Origin: Schistocerca nitens
Taxonomy: Eukaryota > Arthropoda > Insecta > Orthoptera > Acrididae
Direction of reading: 5' to 3'
DNA length: 64,000 nt
Assembly (NCBI RefSeq): GCF_023898315.1
Contig: NC_064619.1
Coordinates: 484,075,376-484,139,375 of the forward strand
Below are positions 24,489-34,812 of the stretch, one piece after another. The notes under the pieces were generated by a model. That model had not been told where the DNA came from. It searched no databases and worked only from the letters and a program-made list of their open reading frames with translations. The first letter of the stretch is position 1. Every line of letters begins with the position of its first letter. Both the position numbers and the translations under genes were made by a program.

Positions 24489-24695
24489 AGCAAACCCACA
24501 GCAGTGTCAGTCGACGTTTTGAAGAATATTAGTAGGTAGGTCATCACAGAGCAGACCCACTGTAGTCCTGGTAGAGATTGTGGTATTGGTGGGCCATCAG
24601 AGGCGCAGACCCACTGCAGTCCTTATAGAAATAATGGTACTGTTGGCTCATCAAAGATGCAGACCCACTGTAGTCCTTGTAGAGATGGCCAGCAG
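24489..24695 (-). repeat. Minisatellite of about 54 bp inside the LTR-like element
   Basis: The string gcagacccactg recurs at 24551, 24604 and 24659, with a weaker copy near 24489. On the minus strand the array is open and gives an 80-codon frame with repeated YKDYSGSA-type units. I see no start context or domain that would make it a gene. Confidence 0.7.
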
Positions 24696-25634
24696 CCATC
24701 TGTTGTGACTGTGCAGGTGCACAATCGCCATTGAAGAGTCTTGCGGATAACAGAGCAAGTCCATAAACCACCACTTGTGCACTCACAAAGTTTTTGGAAT
24801 TGTCCTTAGAACCAGCAATGCTGTTATCCAGTCCCTTGCTGAATCATTAAAACACGTGCAAACACTATCACTCCCTACTTCTCACATATTGTGCATATGC
24901 TATGACCAACAGAAACGTGTGCAGTCAAAATATACTTAATTTGAAGAACTGGTGTCAATTACAATTTTATAGCATAAGAATACAATAACAACGGTTCAAA
25001 ATACATCATTAAAAACATAATAATACTGATAACATTTGTAGGAATAGGGGCTTTACAAAAGAATAGAAATAAACATATACGTCAGTGTTACAGGAATTAT
25101 GACATGAGTACATACATAAAAGATCAGAATAACTTTCACAGAACAGAATTAATAATGTCTAAACATCTTTACAAAGTAAATAACATATTATCAGAAAAAT
25201 TCTACAACATAACTCTTATTAGCTAAACACATTAAGACAGGAAAAACACAAATACACATAGTGTAATAACACAAAAGGAAAGGACAGGGTTTGTTTTCAG
25301 TGTAACATTTGGTACTGCAGTCCAACCCAAAACTTCATTCCATAGATCTTTCGTCTTATTTCAACCTTTGCTTCCACCAAAAAAATCCTATCCAAGCATG
25401 CTTTCTGTCTTTAATTCACATATTTCTTAACTCATTATTTATTTCCAAGAAAATCCTACCTATATCTGTTGTCCCTAAACCCTACTTTTTTGGTTCATAT
25501 CCTCTTTCAAAATACCCTTTTTTTTTGCCAAAGCATTTTCTTTAAGGTTCTCAATGCATTTCTTCCAATCCATCATAGTTAGTTTCTTATATAGTCTACC
25601 CCCTCTTAAGCTAACTTAAATCTACTGAGCTCTA

Positions 25635-25795
25635 TGTAAGTAGGCTGTTTAGCTTTTTTTTATTGGTAACGCTACCTCTGCATGAAAATCACTGGCTGTG
25701 CTGGGCTGTGCAGCCTGTGGCTGCACCCAGCACAGCCAGTGATTTTCATACAGAGGTAGCGTTACCAATAAAAAAACCTAAACAGCCTACTTACA
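25635..25795. repeat. Inverted repeat hairpin at the right end of the LTR-like element
   Basis: tgtaagtaggctgtttag at 25635 pairs with the inverse at 25795. The arms are about 75-80 bp and nearly perfect, with almost no loop (centre about 25715). Confidence 0.9.
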
Positions 25796-25796
25796 A

Positions 25797-26762
25797 AGTG
25801 TCCAGGCGTCTCGGAGTAAACCGAAAGCGATGTTGTTCGGACATGGAGGAGACAGAGACAGGAACTGTCGATGACACGCGTCGCTCAGGCCTCCCAAGGG
25901 CTACTACTGCAGTGGATGACCGCTACCTACGGATTATGGTTCGGAGGAACCCTGGCAGCAACGCAACCATCTTGAGTAACGCTTTTCGTGCAGCCACAGG
26001 ACCTCGTGTAACGGCTCAAACCGTGCGCAAATAGGCTGCGTGATGAACAAGTTCACTCCGGACGTCCATGGCGAGGTCCATCTTTGCAACCACGACACCA
26101 TGTGGCGCGGTACAGATGGACCCAACAACATGCGGCAGGATTGGCATCACGTTCTCTTCACCGACGAGTCTCGCATATGCCTTCAGCCAGAGAATGGTCG
26201 TGTTTGGAGGCAACCCGGTCATGCTGAACGCCTTAGACACACTGTCCAGCGAGTGCAGCAAGGTGAAGGTTTCCCTTTGTTTTGAGGTGCCATTATGTGG
26301 GGCCGACGTACGCCGCTGGTGATCATGGAAAACGCCGTAACGGCTCTACGATACGTGAATGCCATATTCCGAGCGATAGTGCAACCATATCGGCAGCATA
26401 TTGGCGAGGCGTTCGTTTTCATGGACGACAATTCGCGCCGCCATTGTGCACATCTTGGGAATGACTTCCTTCAATACGACATCGCTCGGCAAGAGTGGCC
26501 AGGATGTCCTCCAGACATAAACCCCATCGAACATGCCTGGAATGGATTGAAAAGTGCTGTTTATGGAGGACGTGACCCAGCAACCAATCTGAGGAATCCA
26601 CGCCTAAGGCCGTGGAGGAGTGGGACAAACTGGATCAACAGTGCCTTGATGGACTTGCGGATAGTACGCCACGACGAATACAGGCATGCATCTATGCAAG
26701 AGGACGTGCTACTGGGTATTAGTTGTAGCGGTGTGTACAGCAATCTGGACCACCTGCTCTGA
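25797..26762 (+). pseudogene. Tc1-like DD34E transposase pseudogene
   Basis: Broken plus-strand frames give the Tc1 catalytic core. Block 1 is HHVLFTDESRICLQPENGRV (within 26040-26285). Block 2 is VFMDDNSRRHCAHL and block 3 is PPDINPIEHAWN (both within 26295-26762). The spacing between the second Asp and the catalytic Glu is 33 residues here, one fewer than the DD34E norm, consistent with a small deletion. At least two frame breaks separate block 1 from the N-terminal region and from block 2. Confidence 0.88.
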
Positions 26763-26914
26763 AGGTCTCGCTGTCTGGTGGAACAACATGCAATGTGTGG
26801 TTTACATGAGCAATATAAACGTACGGAAAATGATGTTTATCTCTATTCCAATTTTCTGTATAGATTCCGGAACTCTCGGAATCAAGGTGATGCAAAACTT
26901 TTTGGGTGTGTGTA

Positions 26915-27448
26915 GTAATTTTTACGTGAAAAAATATCTCGGATGCATTAGACGAAATAAATTATTATTATTACCTTCGTTATTCCGCGAAATGTACGTG
27001 TTCTGCACCCAGTGAAAAATATAAAAACTTCCACATTTGTACTTAAAATAAAGTAACTTGGTTATGGCTGTACTACATTGATCAAATGGTACATATTCAT
27101 TTGTCAGTACATATTCATTTGTGATTCTAGCTTTTAGTCTAGTAAAGCAGCCAAAGTCTTAATACTACGGCTTACTTGACGTATGAAATAAAATAAAATG
27201 ATTCAAGGGGAAGTTAAAGATTTTTTTACATTGTTGCATGTATTCTACGTGAATTGGTATGTATATTACCGTACTCTGTGACTGAAATCACTCGTCATAT
27301 TTATGTTACCAATTATATTAGTTATTATAAACAAATTGAGATGAAGTAGTCTGTTGTAGAGAAGTGACAGTAGATGTTGTATGAGAAGGACGGGCGGGGG
27401 GGGGGGGGGGCTAGGGAATTTGGGAGGTTGTATGATGTGTGATATGAC
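26915..27448. other. Unassigned AT-rich sequence with a G15 run
   Basis: A run of 15 G lies at 27396-27410. Otherwise nothing recognised. Confidence 0.4.
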
Positions 27449-27459
27449 AAGATTGGTGA

Positions 27460-27645
27460 AAATGGTTCAAATGGCTCTGAGCACTATGCGACTTAACTTC
27501 TGAGGTCTTCAGACGCCTAGAACTTAGAACTAATTAAACCTAACTAACCTAAGGACATCACACACATCCATGCCCGAGGCAGGATTCGAACCTGCGACCG
27601 CAGCGGTCGCTCGGATCCAGACTGTAGCGCCTAGAACCGCACGGC
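27460..27645 (-). mobile_element. tRNA-derived SINE, family A, copy 5 (minus)
   Basis: Tail complement aatggttcaaatggctctgag at the left, B-box complement ggattcgaacc, head truncated at ...accgcacggc. Target duplication aag(a/g)ttggtga at 27449-27459 and 27646-27656, one mismatch in 11. It lacks the first bases of the head (the ggccggc end). Confidence 0.93.
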
Positions 27646-27656
27646 AAGGTTGGTGA

Positions 27657-28311
27657 GAACGAGGTAAAGCTGAGAGGAAAGCTAGAAGTGGATAAGTGGA
27701 TGAGTGTATGTGTCTGTGTATGTGCATTATTTGTAATGAAAGAAAGGTGATCCTTAAAAATTATTTAATCCGCTTACCTCGATATCGTAAAACTAACTGT
27801 TATTACTTATTTACTGGTAGGTGATAGACTGAACGAGAAGTAAGACTCAAAAAAGTCATTGTAGTCCTTGCGTATTGTTACGAAATGCGTTGGACTAGAA
27901 CGGAATGATTTTGTGCAGATGTATCTACCTACGTACATAGCGGAGCCTTCTTTGTGGAACACGCTACCAGTTGGGCTGCAGCTATTTCCAATAACACCAT
28001 CCTAGGCAGCTGCTAGCTGCTTCCCAGAAACGCCGTATGGATGTATGTTTGTCGGAGGCAGTGACTGGTGGTCGCGGAATCAGCTATTTCGACCGCGCCT
28101 GCAGACCGCAGTATATACAGACGGGAGGCGCAATGCCTGCAGCTGTTTGTTTGCGGGCGCCAAATGTTTGGTGTCTCGCCAGCCGGATCTCGCCGTCGCT
28201 GTCCCCAACGGGGAGAATTCGCACTGCGCTGACGGGCGAAAGTCCTGCCGCTACCAAGTCGATGCACTTAGCGCTTCGCAGGACTCAAATTGGGGGCTCT
28301 TGATATTTGAA
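27657..28311. other. Unassigned sequence; CpG-rich from about 28030 to 28260
   Basis: The 88- and 108-codon plus-strand frames at 28037-28371 overlap an 84-codon minus frame in a CpG-rich patch. None shows a domain. The patch could be regulatory or an old GC-rich repeat. Confidence 0.35.
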
Positions 28312-29642
28312 TCTGTATACATAAAAGGCAACGGCCTGACTGTCTCATCATCGCCCAGAGCAAACCGTTGAGGATAGGAACTTGAAATCTGTAGGCGTCG
28401 GTTACGAAGGGATTTTTCTAAATTCCAGCCCTAAGAGGGTGAAACAGCGGGTGAAAGCTTTCTTTTGAAAAAATATCATTGCTAATGAACTACTAACGAA
28501 TATTTAAAGCTACAGCAAGGAACACTGATATTTGACTTCTCGGTTACAAATAAAAAAAGTACGTGTCTCAATATTTTTGTAACCGGAACCACTGTGGGGA
28601 TAAACTAGGGGACGAGATTCGTATGGAAATATTTTATTGTGAAAGCATTTTTAAAGCTCAATCAATGAAAATTCAAATTTGGCTTCTCAGTTAGAAACAA
28701 AAAATGTGTTTCCCTGTTTTTATAATTAAATCCCTACGGCGGTGGAAAGGGGATGAAAGTTTTTATGGAAATATTTCACTGTGCAAGCATTTTTGAAGCT
28801 AAAAAAATGAAAATTTGTGTCTAGCATCTATGTTATAGATAAAACATGCACGTGTCACTGTTTTTGGGAATTCAACAACTAATGTAGCGAAACAGGGGGT
28901 GAATCGCTTCATGAAAATCTTTTATTGCGAAAGTATTTTTATAGCTAAATCATTGAAAATTGGTGTTTGGCTCCTCGTTTGAAGAAGAAAACATATGTGT
29001 TTCACTGTTCTCGGAAATACAACTTCTAAGAGGGTGAAAGGCTTTTTGAAAGTATGCCACTATTAAGGGAATTTTTAAGCTAGAATTACGAAAACTGGTA
29101 TTTGGTTTCTCAGTCAGAAAATAAAAAAAAGTATTTCAGCATTTTTGGAAATTAAAACACAGGCGAGTGAATTTTTTTTTTTAAATAAGTGATTAATATA
29201 GGATTTTTAATGCAACATCTACGACCATTGGTATTTGTCTTCTCGGCTAGAAATAATAAAAAAAAATTACATGCAGTAGGGGATGAAAATTTCTAAGAAC
29301 ATATTTCGTCACATTAAAAAAAATTGAAAGCTAAATATATGGAAATTAATATTTCATTTCTCGGTTGGACGGAAAGAAATATTTGGTAGATAATGGAAGT
29401 TGTTATGGAAACATCTCCAAAGGCATGATTAACAGTAACTTTAGACTGCAGCTACCAGAATCGCCTTTTGGTCAAACGTACAATCGCAAAAGACCACGCT
29501 TATTCGGCCTTAATCAGCGTGAAAAGCTCATAAGGCGTTGTAGTTTGTGATCAACATAAAAATTCGATTAAATAAAAACAAAACAAAAATATCTCTGCAC
29601 ACCGTACAGTCTACGCGAGCGAAACAGCGGGCGGTAAGCTAG
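28312..29642 (+). mobile_element. Helitron-like candidate with internal minisatellite
   Basis: Starts tctgtatacataaaaggcaacggc and ends ctacgcgagcgaaacagcgggcggtaagCTAG at 29642. The 5' TC, a short GC-rich hairpin-capable segment just before the end, and terminal CTRR (CTAG) are Helitron hallmarks. The expected host A at the left is present (gaa|tct) but the expected T at the right is G. No Rep/helicase coding was seen, so it would be non-autonomous. The body is mostly degenerate tandem repeats. Confidence 0.45.
28430..29360 (+). repeat. Degenerate tandem repeat, unit about 117-152 bp
   Basis: The motif gaaagcatttttaaagct, or variants of it, recurs near 28496, 28641, 28793, 28929, 29065, 29197 and 29314, with shared ttggcttctcggttagaaat and gggtgaaag segments between. 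About seven diverged units. No coding. Confidence 0.75.
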
Positions 29643-29739
29643 GCCGTTATATAATTGATTTTTGAGCTTTTGGGTGTCCAGTAGAATTGTTGATTCCATT
29701 TAATGCACAACATTGTCCACCTCCTTAGTTCCGCAATGA

Positions 29740-30180
29740 GCGGGCCGGAATGTTCAGCGAAGGGGTCTGGTTCCCGGGCGAGTAGGAGATTTCTCAGCTC
29801 ATGGACTGAGTGTTGTGTTCTCCTTTCGTTGGTTATTCAATCTTTTTCTCATGGTTACCTCCCCCTTGGCAGTCCCCTGCCCGAGATCCGAATGGGAGAC
29901 TTTTTCGGCATCTTTTTCGGCATGGAGAAATCCTCCTGACACTTTTTCAATTACAGGTCACATCGCCTTGTGGATACACGTTATGTGTCTTTAATGCATT
30001 GGTTTCCATTACCTTCAGCCTTCCCATGCCGATGATCATTGATGATTCTTCCGCCTTTAGGGGCAGTTTCCCACCCCAAGGACAAGAGAGTGCCCTGAAC
30101 CGATGTTTGCTCCTCCGCCCCCTTTGACATGGCCATTGTCAGAGTGAGGGTGACTTCTTATGCCGGAAGTCTTCGGCCGT
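29740..30180 (+). mobile_element. SINE-like interspersed repeat, family H (candidate)
   Basis: Contains ggttcccgggcgagtaggagatttctc, resembling the B-box junction of the SINEs at 51794 and 54245. A body follows (ggtttccattaccttcagcc, gggcagtttcccacccc, ttatgccggaagtcttcggccg) that I recall as a common grasshopper repeat. No second copy lies in this window and no target duplication was found. Frames of 78 and 105 codons within it are not supported. Confidence 0.4.
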
Positions 30181-30880
30181 CGTTGCTCCATAGATCATAA
30201 GAAGTATATTGACATAAGAAAATGAACACATTTCCTTCCCGACGATCGCAGCGCAGACAATTTTGTTATTCCAAGATTACTGGTTTCACAGTCTTATGCT
30301 GTCATCATCTGATCTTATGGAAGTTGTTATAATTTTCCCATGCTTCTTTAGATGAAGTCAAAGCATAAAAGGAACTTCCCACGTATACATGTATTCATAA
30401 AATGCTCACAGTTGATACAATACTCACAAATATTAAAACCCATACAGTTGACGAGGTATTCGTAGAGTCCATGCATGTTGGTGGCGAACAGTAAGATGAT
30501 GTCGCGGGAGCGTTAACATAGAGGTGCCAAACATGCTGCGACGTTACCTGTCTTGCCGCTGGATCGCATGTGTTGACGTTATATAGGAATTAAATGTGGA
30601 GGCAGTCAGAGATGTTAAAAATTACAAAGATCAAAATGAGGAGATTTCGCATGTGGAAGACCATAAAATTACTTAAGATTCTTTGCAATATAGGCCGAGA
30701 GCAAAACAAAATAGCGGCTAGCCTTTAAAAGATTAACGTGTTCTGGCCGACAGGTCTAATCATATATGGAGATGCTTTTTTGTTATGAGTGCTTCGTGTG
30801 ATAAAGGTAGGCTAGTCCTGGAAGGAAAGTGAAAGAACAAAGGATAAGGATGTTTTTTTTTGTGTCATCAGCCTTCTGAA
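30181..30880. other. Unassigned sequence
   Basis: 30262-30320 (actggtttcacagtcttatgctgtcatcatctgatc) resembles a MITE arm of the fold-back type but has no partner. Nothing else recognised. Confidence 0.35.
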
Positions 30881-30999
30881 TAATTTGATACGGCCCGCCA
30901 AGATTTCCTCAACTGTGTCTCCTCAAGTAGCACTTGCAGTTATTTCTTGGAAATATTTCAATCTTTGTCTTCCTCTATACGTTATACCCTCGCAGCTTC

Positions 31000-31210
31000 C
31001 TCAAATACCCTGGGAGTCATTCCCTGATGTCTTAAAAGGTGTACCAGCAACCAGGCTCTTGTTCATTCGACGTTCTCTTCACGTTCCTCTCCTCCCCGAT
31101 CCTGCAGAGATTTTCCTCATTTCTTATCATATCAGTCCACCTAATCTTCAACATTGTTCTGTAGCACCAGACCTGGAACACCTCGATTTTCTTCTTTCCC
31201 ATTTCAAGGC
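31000..31210 (-). pseudogene. LINE reverse transcriptase C-terminal fragment
   Basis: The minus strand from about 31198 reads KKKIEVFQVWCYRTMLKIRW then TDMIRNEENLCRIGEER. This matches the W-x-Y-R-x-M-L-x-I-x-W-T-D...N-E-E-x-L signature found C-terminal to the RT domain in many insect endonuclease-RT LINEs. It runs into a stop near 31035. The 137-codon plus-strand frame (30885-31298) over the same DNA is its antisense shadow. Confidence 0.75.
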
Positions 31211-31640
31211 GTGGGTGTCGCCGTTTCCGAAACCGAAGGAATTTAACAGCACTGTTGTCTCCAACTTTTCAAAGGCCATCCTTTTTCCTTTTGGTTGAAA
31301 TGTGATGCTTGGCATTGTAGCCGCTCATGTGGTATCCTATTTATGTCGTCCTACCATTATTTTTGTAGTGTCTCTTCTGTAAGTGTCGTTTTAACGTCTA
31401 ATTGTTGTCTTATATATTCAATCTGCACACTGTGTCTTAGAGTTAGCCCAAGAAGAGCTTAGAAACCTCATCTCAGCTGCTTCAATTCTTCATTTATCTT
31501 TTTTTAGCATCCAGCTTTTCTTAGCAGACTAGGCTTGACTACCACGTTGCCTAAACGAAGGCCTTAGTCAGAATACGGGGAACTGAAATATTTGTCATTT
31601 GTTCCTAAAAAATGGAGTGGTGAGGGATCAAGCGTTAGCG
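31211..31640. other. Unassigned sequence, probably older LINE flank
   Basis: Adjacent to the LINE fragment; no clear frame. Confidence 0.35.
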
Positions 31641-31643
31641 CGC

Positions 31644-31654
31644 TAACGCGCGCG

Positions 31655-31701
<47 letters not shown>
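31644..31701. repeat. (GC)n(GT)n microsatellite
   Basis: gcgcgctaacgcgcgcgcg is followed by about 20 GT units. Confidence 0.95.
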
Positions 31702-31704
<3 letters not shown>

Positions 31705-31802
31705 GGTCATGAAATCCTACGCGAGAATCTTTCCAAAACCGTCTGAGCCCACACCCGACTACAAGCTAAATGACTACAATAGGACCTGGAAACTAATCTT
31801 TG

Positions 31803-33575
31803 CAACGGCAGTAAAGGATCACTTTTTCGAAGCCCCGTAATTCCCATCCACTGCGAGGCTTAAGTTTGAAATTTGTCTCAAAGGTGGGTATCACCTTCCT
31901 CTGCAAAAGCGGCGCGCCCTGTGACGTCACTCTCGGGCTCGACGGCGCTTCAAACAGCAGTGTGTCGGCACATGCGATAAAAAGTCACAGTCTCTGAAGT
32001 TCATGTGACGTCTAAGATGAGTTAGTGGCAACAAATTTTACTACAATTCTGCTCAGTGCCACCGTGGTCGCGTCTTTTTGATACCTCTGCAGTGGAGGTC
32101 AGAACTGCGGCTTCCGGCATAGAAATCACGTTGTTTTTTTTTTTTTGCTTTTTTATGAATGGCCAAGGAAAACATCCAGACGCACCGCCGCTCAGAACTG
32201 GCATGAAAAGGCCGTAGTGGGTGCCATAAAGACACTGAACGAAACCAGCCGTTTCCCTGGGACGCTGATTCTTACACATTTAGCTGTCGAAAATGACAGA
32301 TTGCAGTGCGAGAGCAACAGGAAGACGTTCTTCACTCCCTTTGGCAAAGCTGAGACCCAGTGGGTCCCTAAGGACATTGTGGTGCTGCATCTCAGTAAGC
32401 GTGATTAGACCCAATTTTTGCTCTCGTGTACAGACAGGCTGGACCCGCTAAGGACCATCTAAAACCATTCGACGAAATATGAACGTGATCCGAAGTAGTG
32501 AAGTGTGCTTATGCTTTTCCAGCACTCCTATTTCGTGTCCCCCTGTGGCGACATCATGGAAAGAGGAAAGGGGAGGGGGCATGCGACATTGAGAAAAACG
32601 TGAATAAAGAGGCAAATGATCCTTCTAAGAGCCCCCAGTTCGGTAAAACTATAGGTGGCATTCGCCCACTTGTACTCAGAATTTTAAAAAAGTGCCTGTA
32701 CAGACAGAACCAGTGCCGAAGGCCTAGGTGCTTGACAGACCGGCAGCCCCTTCGACGGTGCCAGAACAGCAGTGTACCAGAGTTGCCTGCCTGCAGGTGC
32801 CTGGTAGTCTCGTTCCAGGTTCTGACTGCATGGCTGGGGGGTGGCATAAAGGGTTTTGCCAAACAGGGCGGGGGGGGGGGGGGGAGATTCAGAGGGACCC
32901 TTTGCCATTCTATTTACACATGTGTGATCAGCCCTCCATGAACCCCCACACAGGAGGGATAAAAATGTTGCTTCGGATCACGTTCAAATTTCGTCGAGTG
33001 CTGTTGAACGGTCCGCAGTGGTACCAACCAGTACACGACAGCTAAAATTGCGGTCGCGCTGCACTCGAAAGGGGTCAAATCACGTATAATGGGGAATCAG
33101 ACCCACAGTGTCCTTAGAGAAGGGTTGAAACGTTCGAGAGTGTCGGCAGTGTCAAAGGCTGTCATTAAAATCGTCCTGTTGGCCATCACACCGCCAAATG
33201 TCGGTTTCCAAGTGTGGGAATCTACGCTCCAGGTCAAGGGGCGAAATTTGCGTAAGAAGGACTGTGACAGACTTCCCGTCGTCTGACGCGTCCACGATGG
33301 TCTTGGACGCACTTGTGGTGAATTTTGGTAACAACATGACCATTAATATGCCTTGAACTTCACGTGGGCTTTTGAACTGTGATCTTCTTTTCGCTTATGT
33401 CGACACCTTGCTAATTCAAGTTTCGTGGAGTCCGAAGGTGACGTCGCAGGGCGCCACGCTTTTGCACCATACGGAGAAAGGCTGTACGCACCTTTCAGAC
33501 AAATTTCAAAGTTGAGCGTCGCAATGGATGGAAATTACGGGGTTTAGAAAAATGACCCCTTAATTCTGCAGCTCA
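31803..33575. mobile_element. Fold-back DNA transposon with arms of about 600-690 bp
   Basis: The outer left arm (31830-31960: ccccgtaattcccatccactgcg ... cttttgcagaggaagg) recurs inverted at 33420-33560 (cgcttttgcacc ... gcaatggatggaaattacgggg). The inner left arm (about 32440-32490) recurs inverted at 32968-33020 (tgcttcggatcacgttcaaatttcgtcg). A weaker match around ctaaggacattgtgg / cacagtgtccttag links the two. Interior (32500-32960) is unique. Such long inverted repeats recall non-autonomous MULE or fold-back elements. Exact termini and target duplication were not resolved. Confidence 0.75.
32870..32884 (+). repeat. G15 homopolymer
   Basis: Fifteen consecutive G within the interior of the fold-back element. 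Confidence 0.9.
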
Positions 33576-33989
33576 GTGTACTGTAAGTTGCAAATCGCTA
33601 TTCGTGCTTACATTTCAAATTCGTAGCCAACAGACTTCATCAGGCCAGAAAATTGTCTGATGGAACTAAGGATTGAACTTAGGTGAAAGGCGTCATTCCA
33701 CCTACTTGAAGAAAGATTCACACACAGGTACATTCAGTGCACTTCGGTACTCACAAAGGGATCTCATGTACACTGCCGGTAGAAAGAGATACTTCTGGAA
33801 AGACGACGTCAATTTTGATCCGATAACACTATACGCCACCGGGGAGGTAGTAGATGAACTGATGGTGGTTTCAACGTATTCTGGTAATACATAGCGTAAT
33901 GGTGTAGCTATCAGAGCACAGACGTCTCTACCTTTTAATATAGAATGCTCATTGCCAGAAGGCTCAGTGTGATAGAAACGTGTGAAGCA
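33576..33989. other. Unassigned sequence
   Basis: 73- and 101-codon frames on opposite strands overlap. May be a further decayed part of the Tc1 element to the right. Confidence 0.35.
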
Positions 33990-34812
33990 AGCAGGCACCC
34001 ACGTCACGGAAAGTCACTGGTGCCTTCGACAGCCAAATGAGTAACTTTGGACAGGAAAAAACTGTGATCTTGCGAGTGGAGGGATGTACCTTTCGGACAT
34101 GCTGCATCAGTTGTGCAACGATGCTCGTTACTTGAACATTCTCACACCAGTAGACAATTTTCTGGACATCCCAACAGCACAGAGGTCCGCCAGGGTCGTG
34201 ACATTGTAAGGGCAGCAGTGGCAGATCTTTCAGTTACCACAGCACGGATAAGAGGGCTCGTGAGCCTCGGCGTGTCAACACGAAATACTGCGAACCTTTT
34301 ATGAGCACAGCATCGACGAGCACGGCTCGACTTATACCGTCATAGGATTACTTGGAATAGTGGCCTTGACGAATGAGACCAGGTTCTGCCGGCAAGCAAG
34401 TGATGATCTTTTGCTTGTATGACGTAACCTGGTGGGAACTGTCTCGTACAATGCATTCGTACAAGACACGCTGGTACCTCCCCAGGTCTTATGGCATTGC
34501 ATGCGGTAAGTTACAGCTCACGTACATCTTTGGTGTTTCTGGTGGAGACACTGTATGCTCCTTTGCCGTTCTTGCAACAGGAATATGATGTGGCATTGAA
34601 ACAGAATAATGTTCGCTCACATACTGTTCTGCAAGACGTGTAGTAACTTCACTGGCGTGCATGACTTATGGACTTGTCTCCAAGCGAGCACATGTGGGAT
34701 ATGATTGGACGAGAAGTGACTCGTACGTCAAGCAACAACTCTCACAGAGCTACTAAGTGAGAAGGTCGAGCAGGCGCGGCATAACGTAATCCAGGACAGT
34801 ATTTGCCATCTA

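Larger units (their letters stand above)
23609..25795 (-). mobile_element. LTR-like element with one full and one hairpin terminus
   Basis: Starts TGAAACGTCCCC and ends CTACTTACA, that is TG...CA, with a 4-bp target duplication AAGT (23605-23608, 25796-25799). The left 548 bp (23609-24156) is an LTR-like unit in minus orientation and is homologous to the isolated unit at 62608-63290. A 1.48-kb internal part follows. At the right, only about 80 bp of the unit's 5' end is present, as two inverted copies (25635-25795) forming a hairpin. No gag, protease, integrase or RT was seen, so it is non-autonomous. Confidence 0.7.
23308..26912 (+). mobile_element. Tc1-like transposon interrupted by a 2.2-kb insertion
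   Basis: Left terminus cacacacatcaaaaaacgttttgcatc and right terminus gatgcaaaactttttgggtgtgtg are inverted repeats with TA on each side (23306-23307, 26913-26914). The left 0.3 kb (23308-23604) and right 1.1 kb (25796-26912) together make one Tc1-like element of about 1.4 kb. A separate element at 23609-25795 splits it. Confidence 0.92.

Noticed and set aside
24544-24786. 80-codon frame with repeated YKDYSGSA units as a real peptide gene
   Set aside because: The periodicity is explained by the 54-bp minisatellite inside the LTR-like element.
30885-31298. 137-codon plus-strand frame
   Set aside because: Antisense shadow of the LINE RT C-terminal fragment read on the minus strand.
32498-32941. 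147-codon plus-strand frame
   Set aside because: Lies in the interior of the long fold-back element, includes a G15 tract, and has no domain resemblance.
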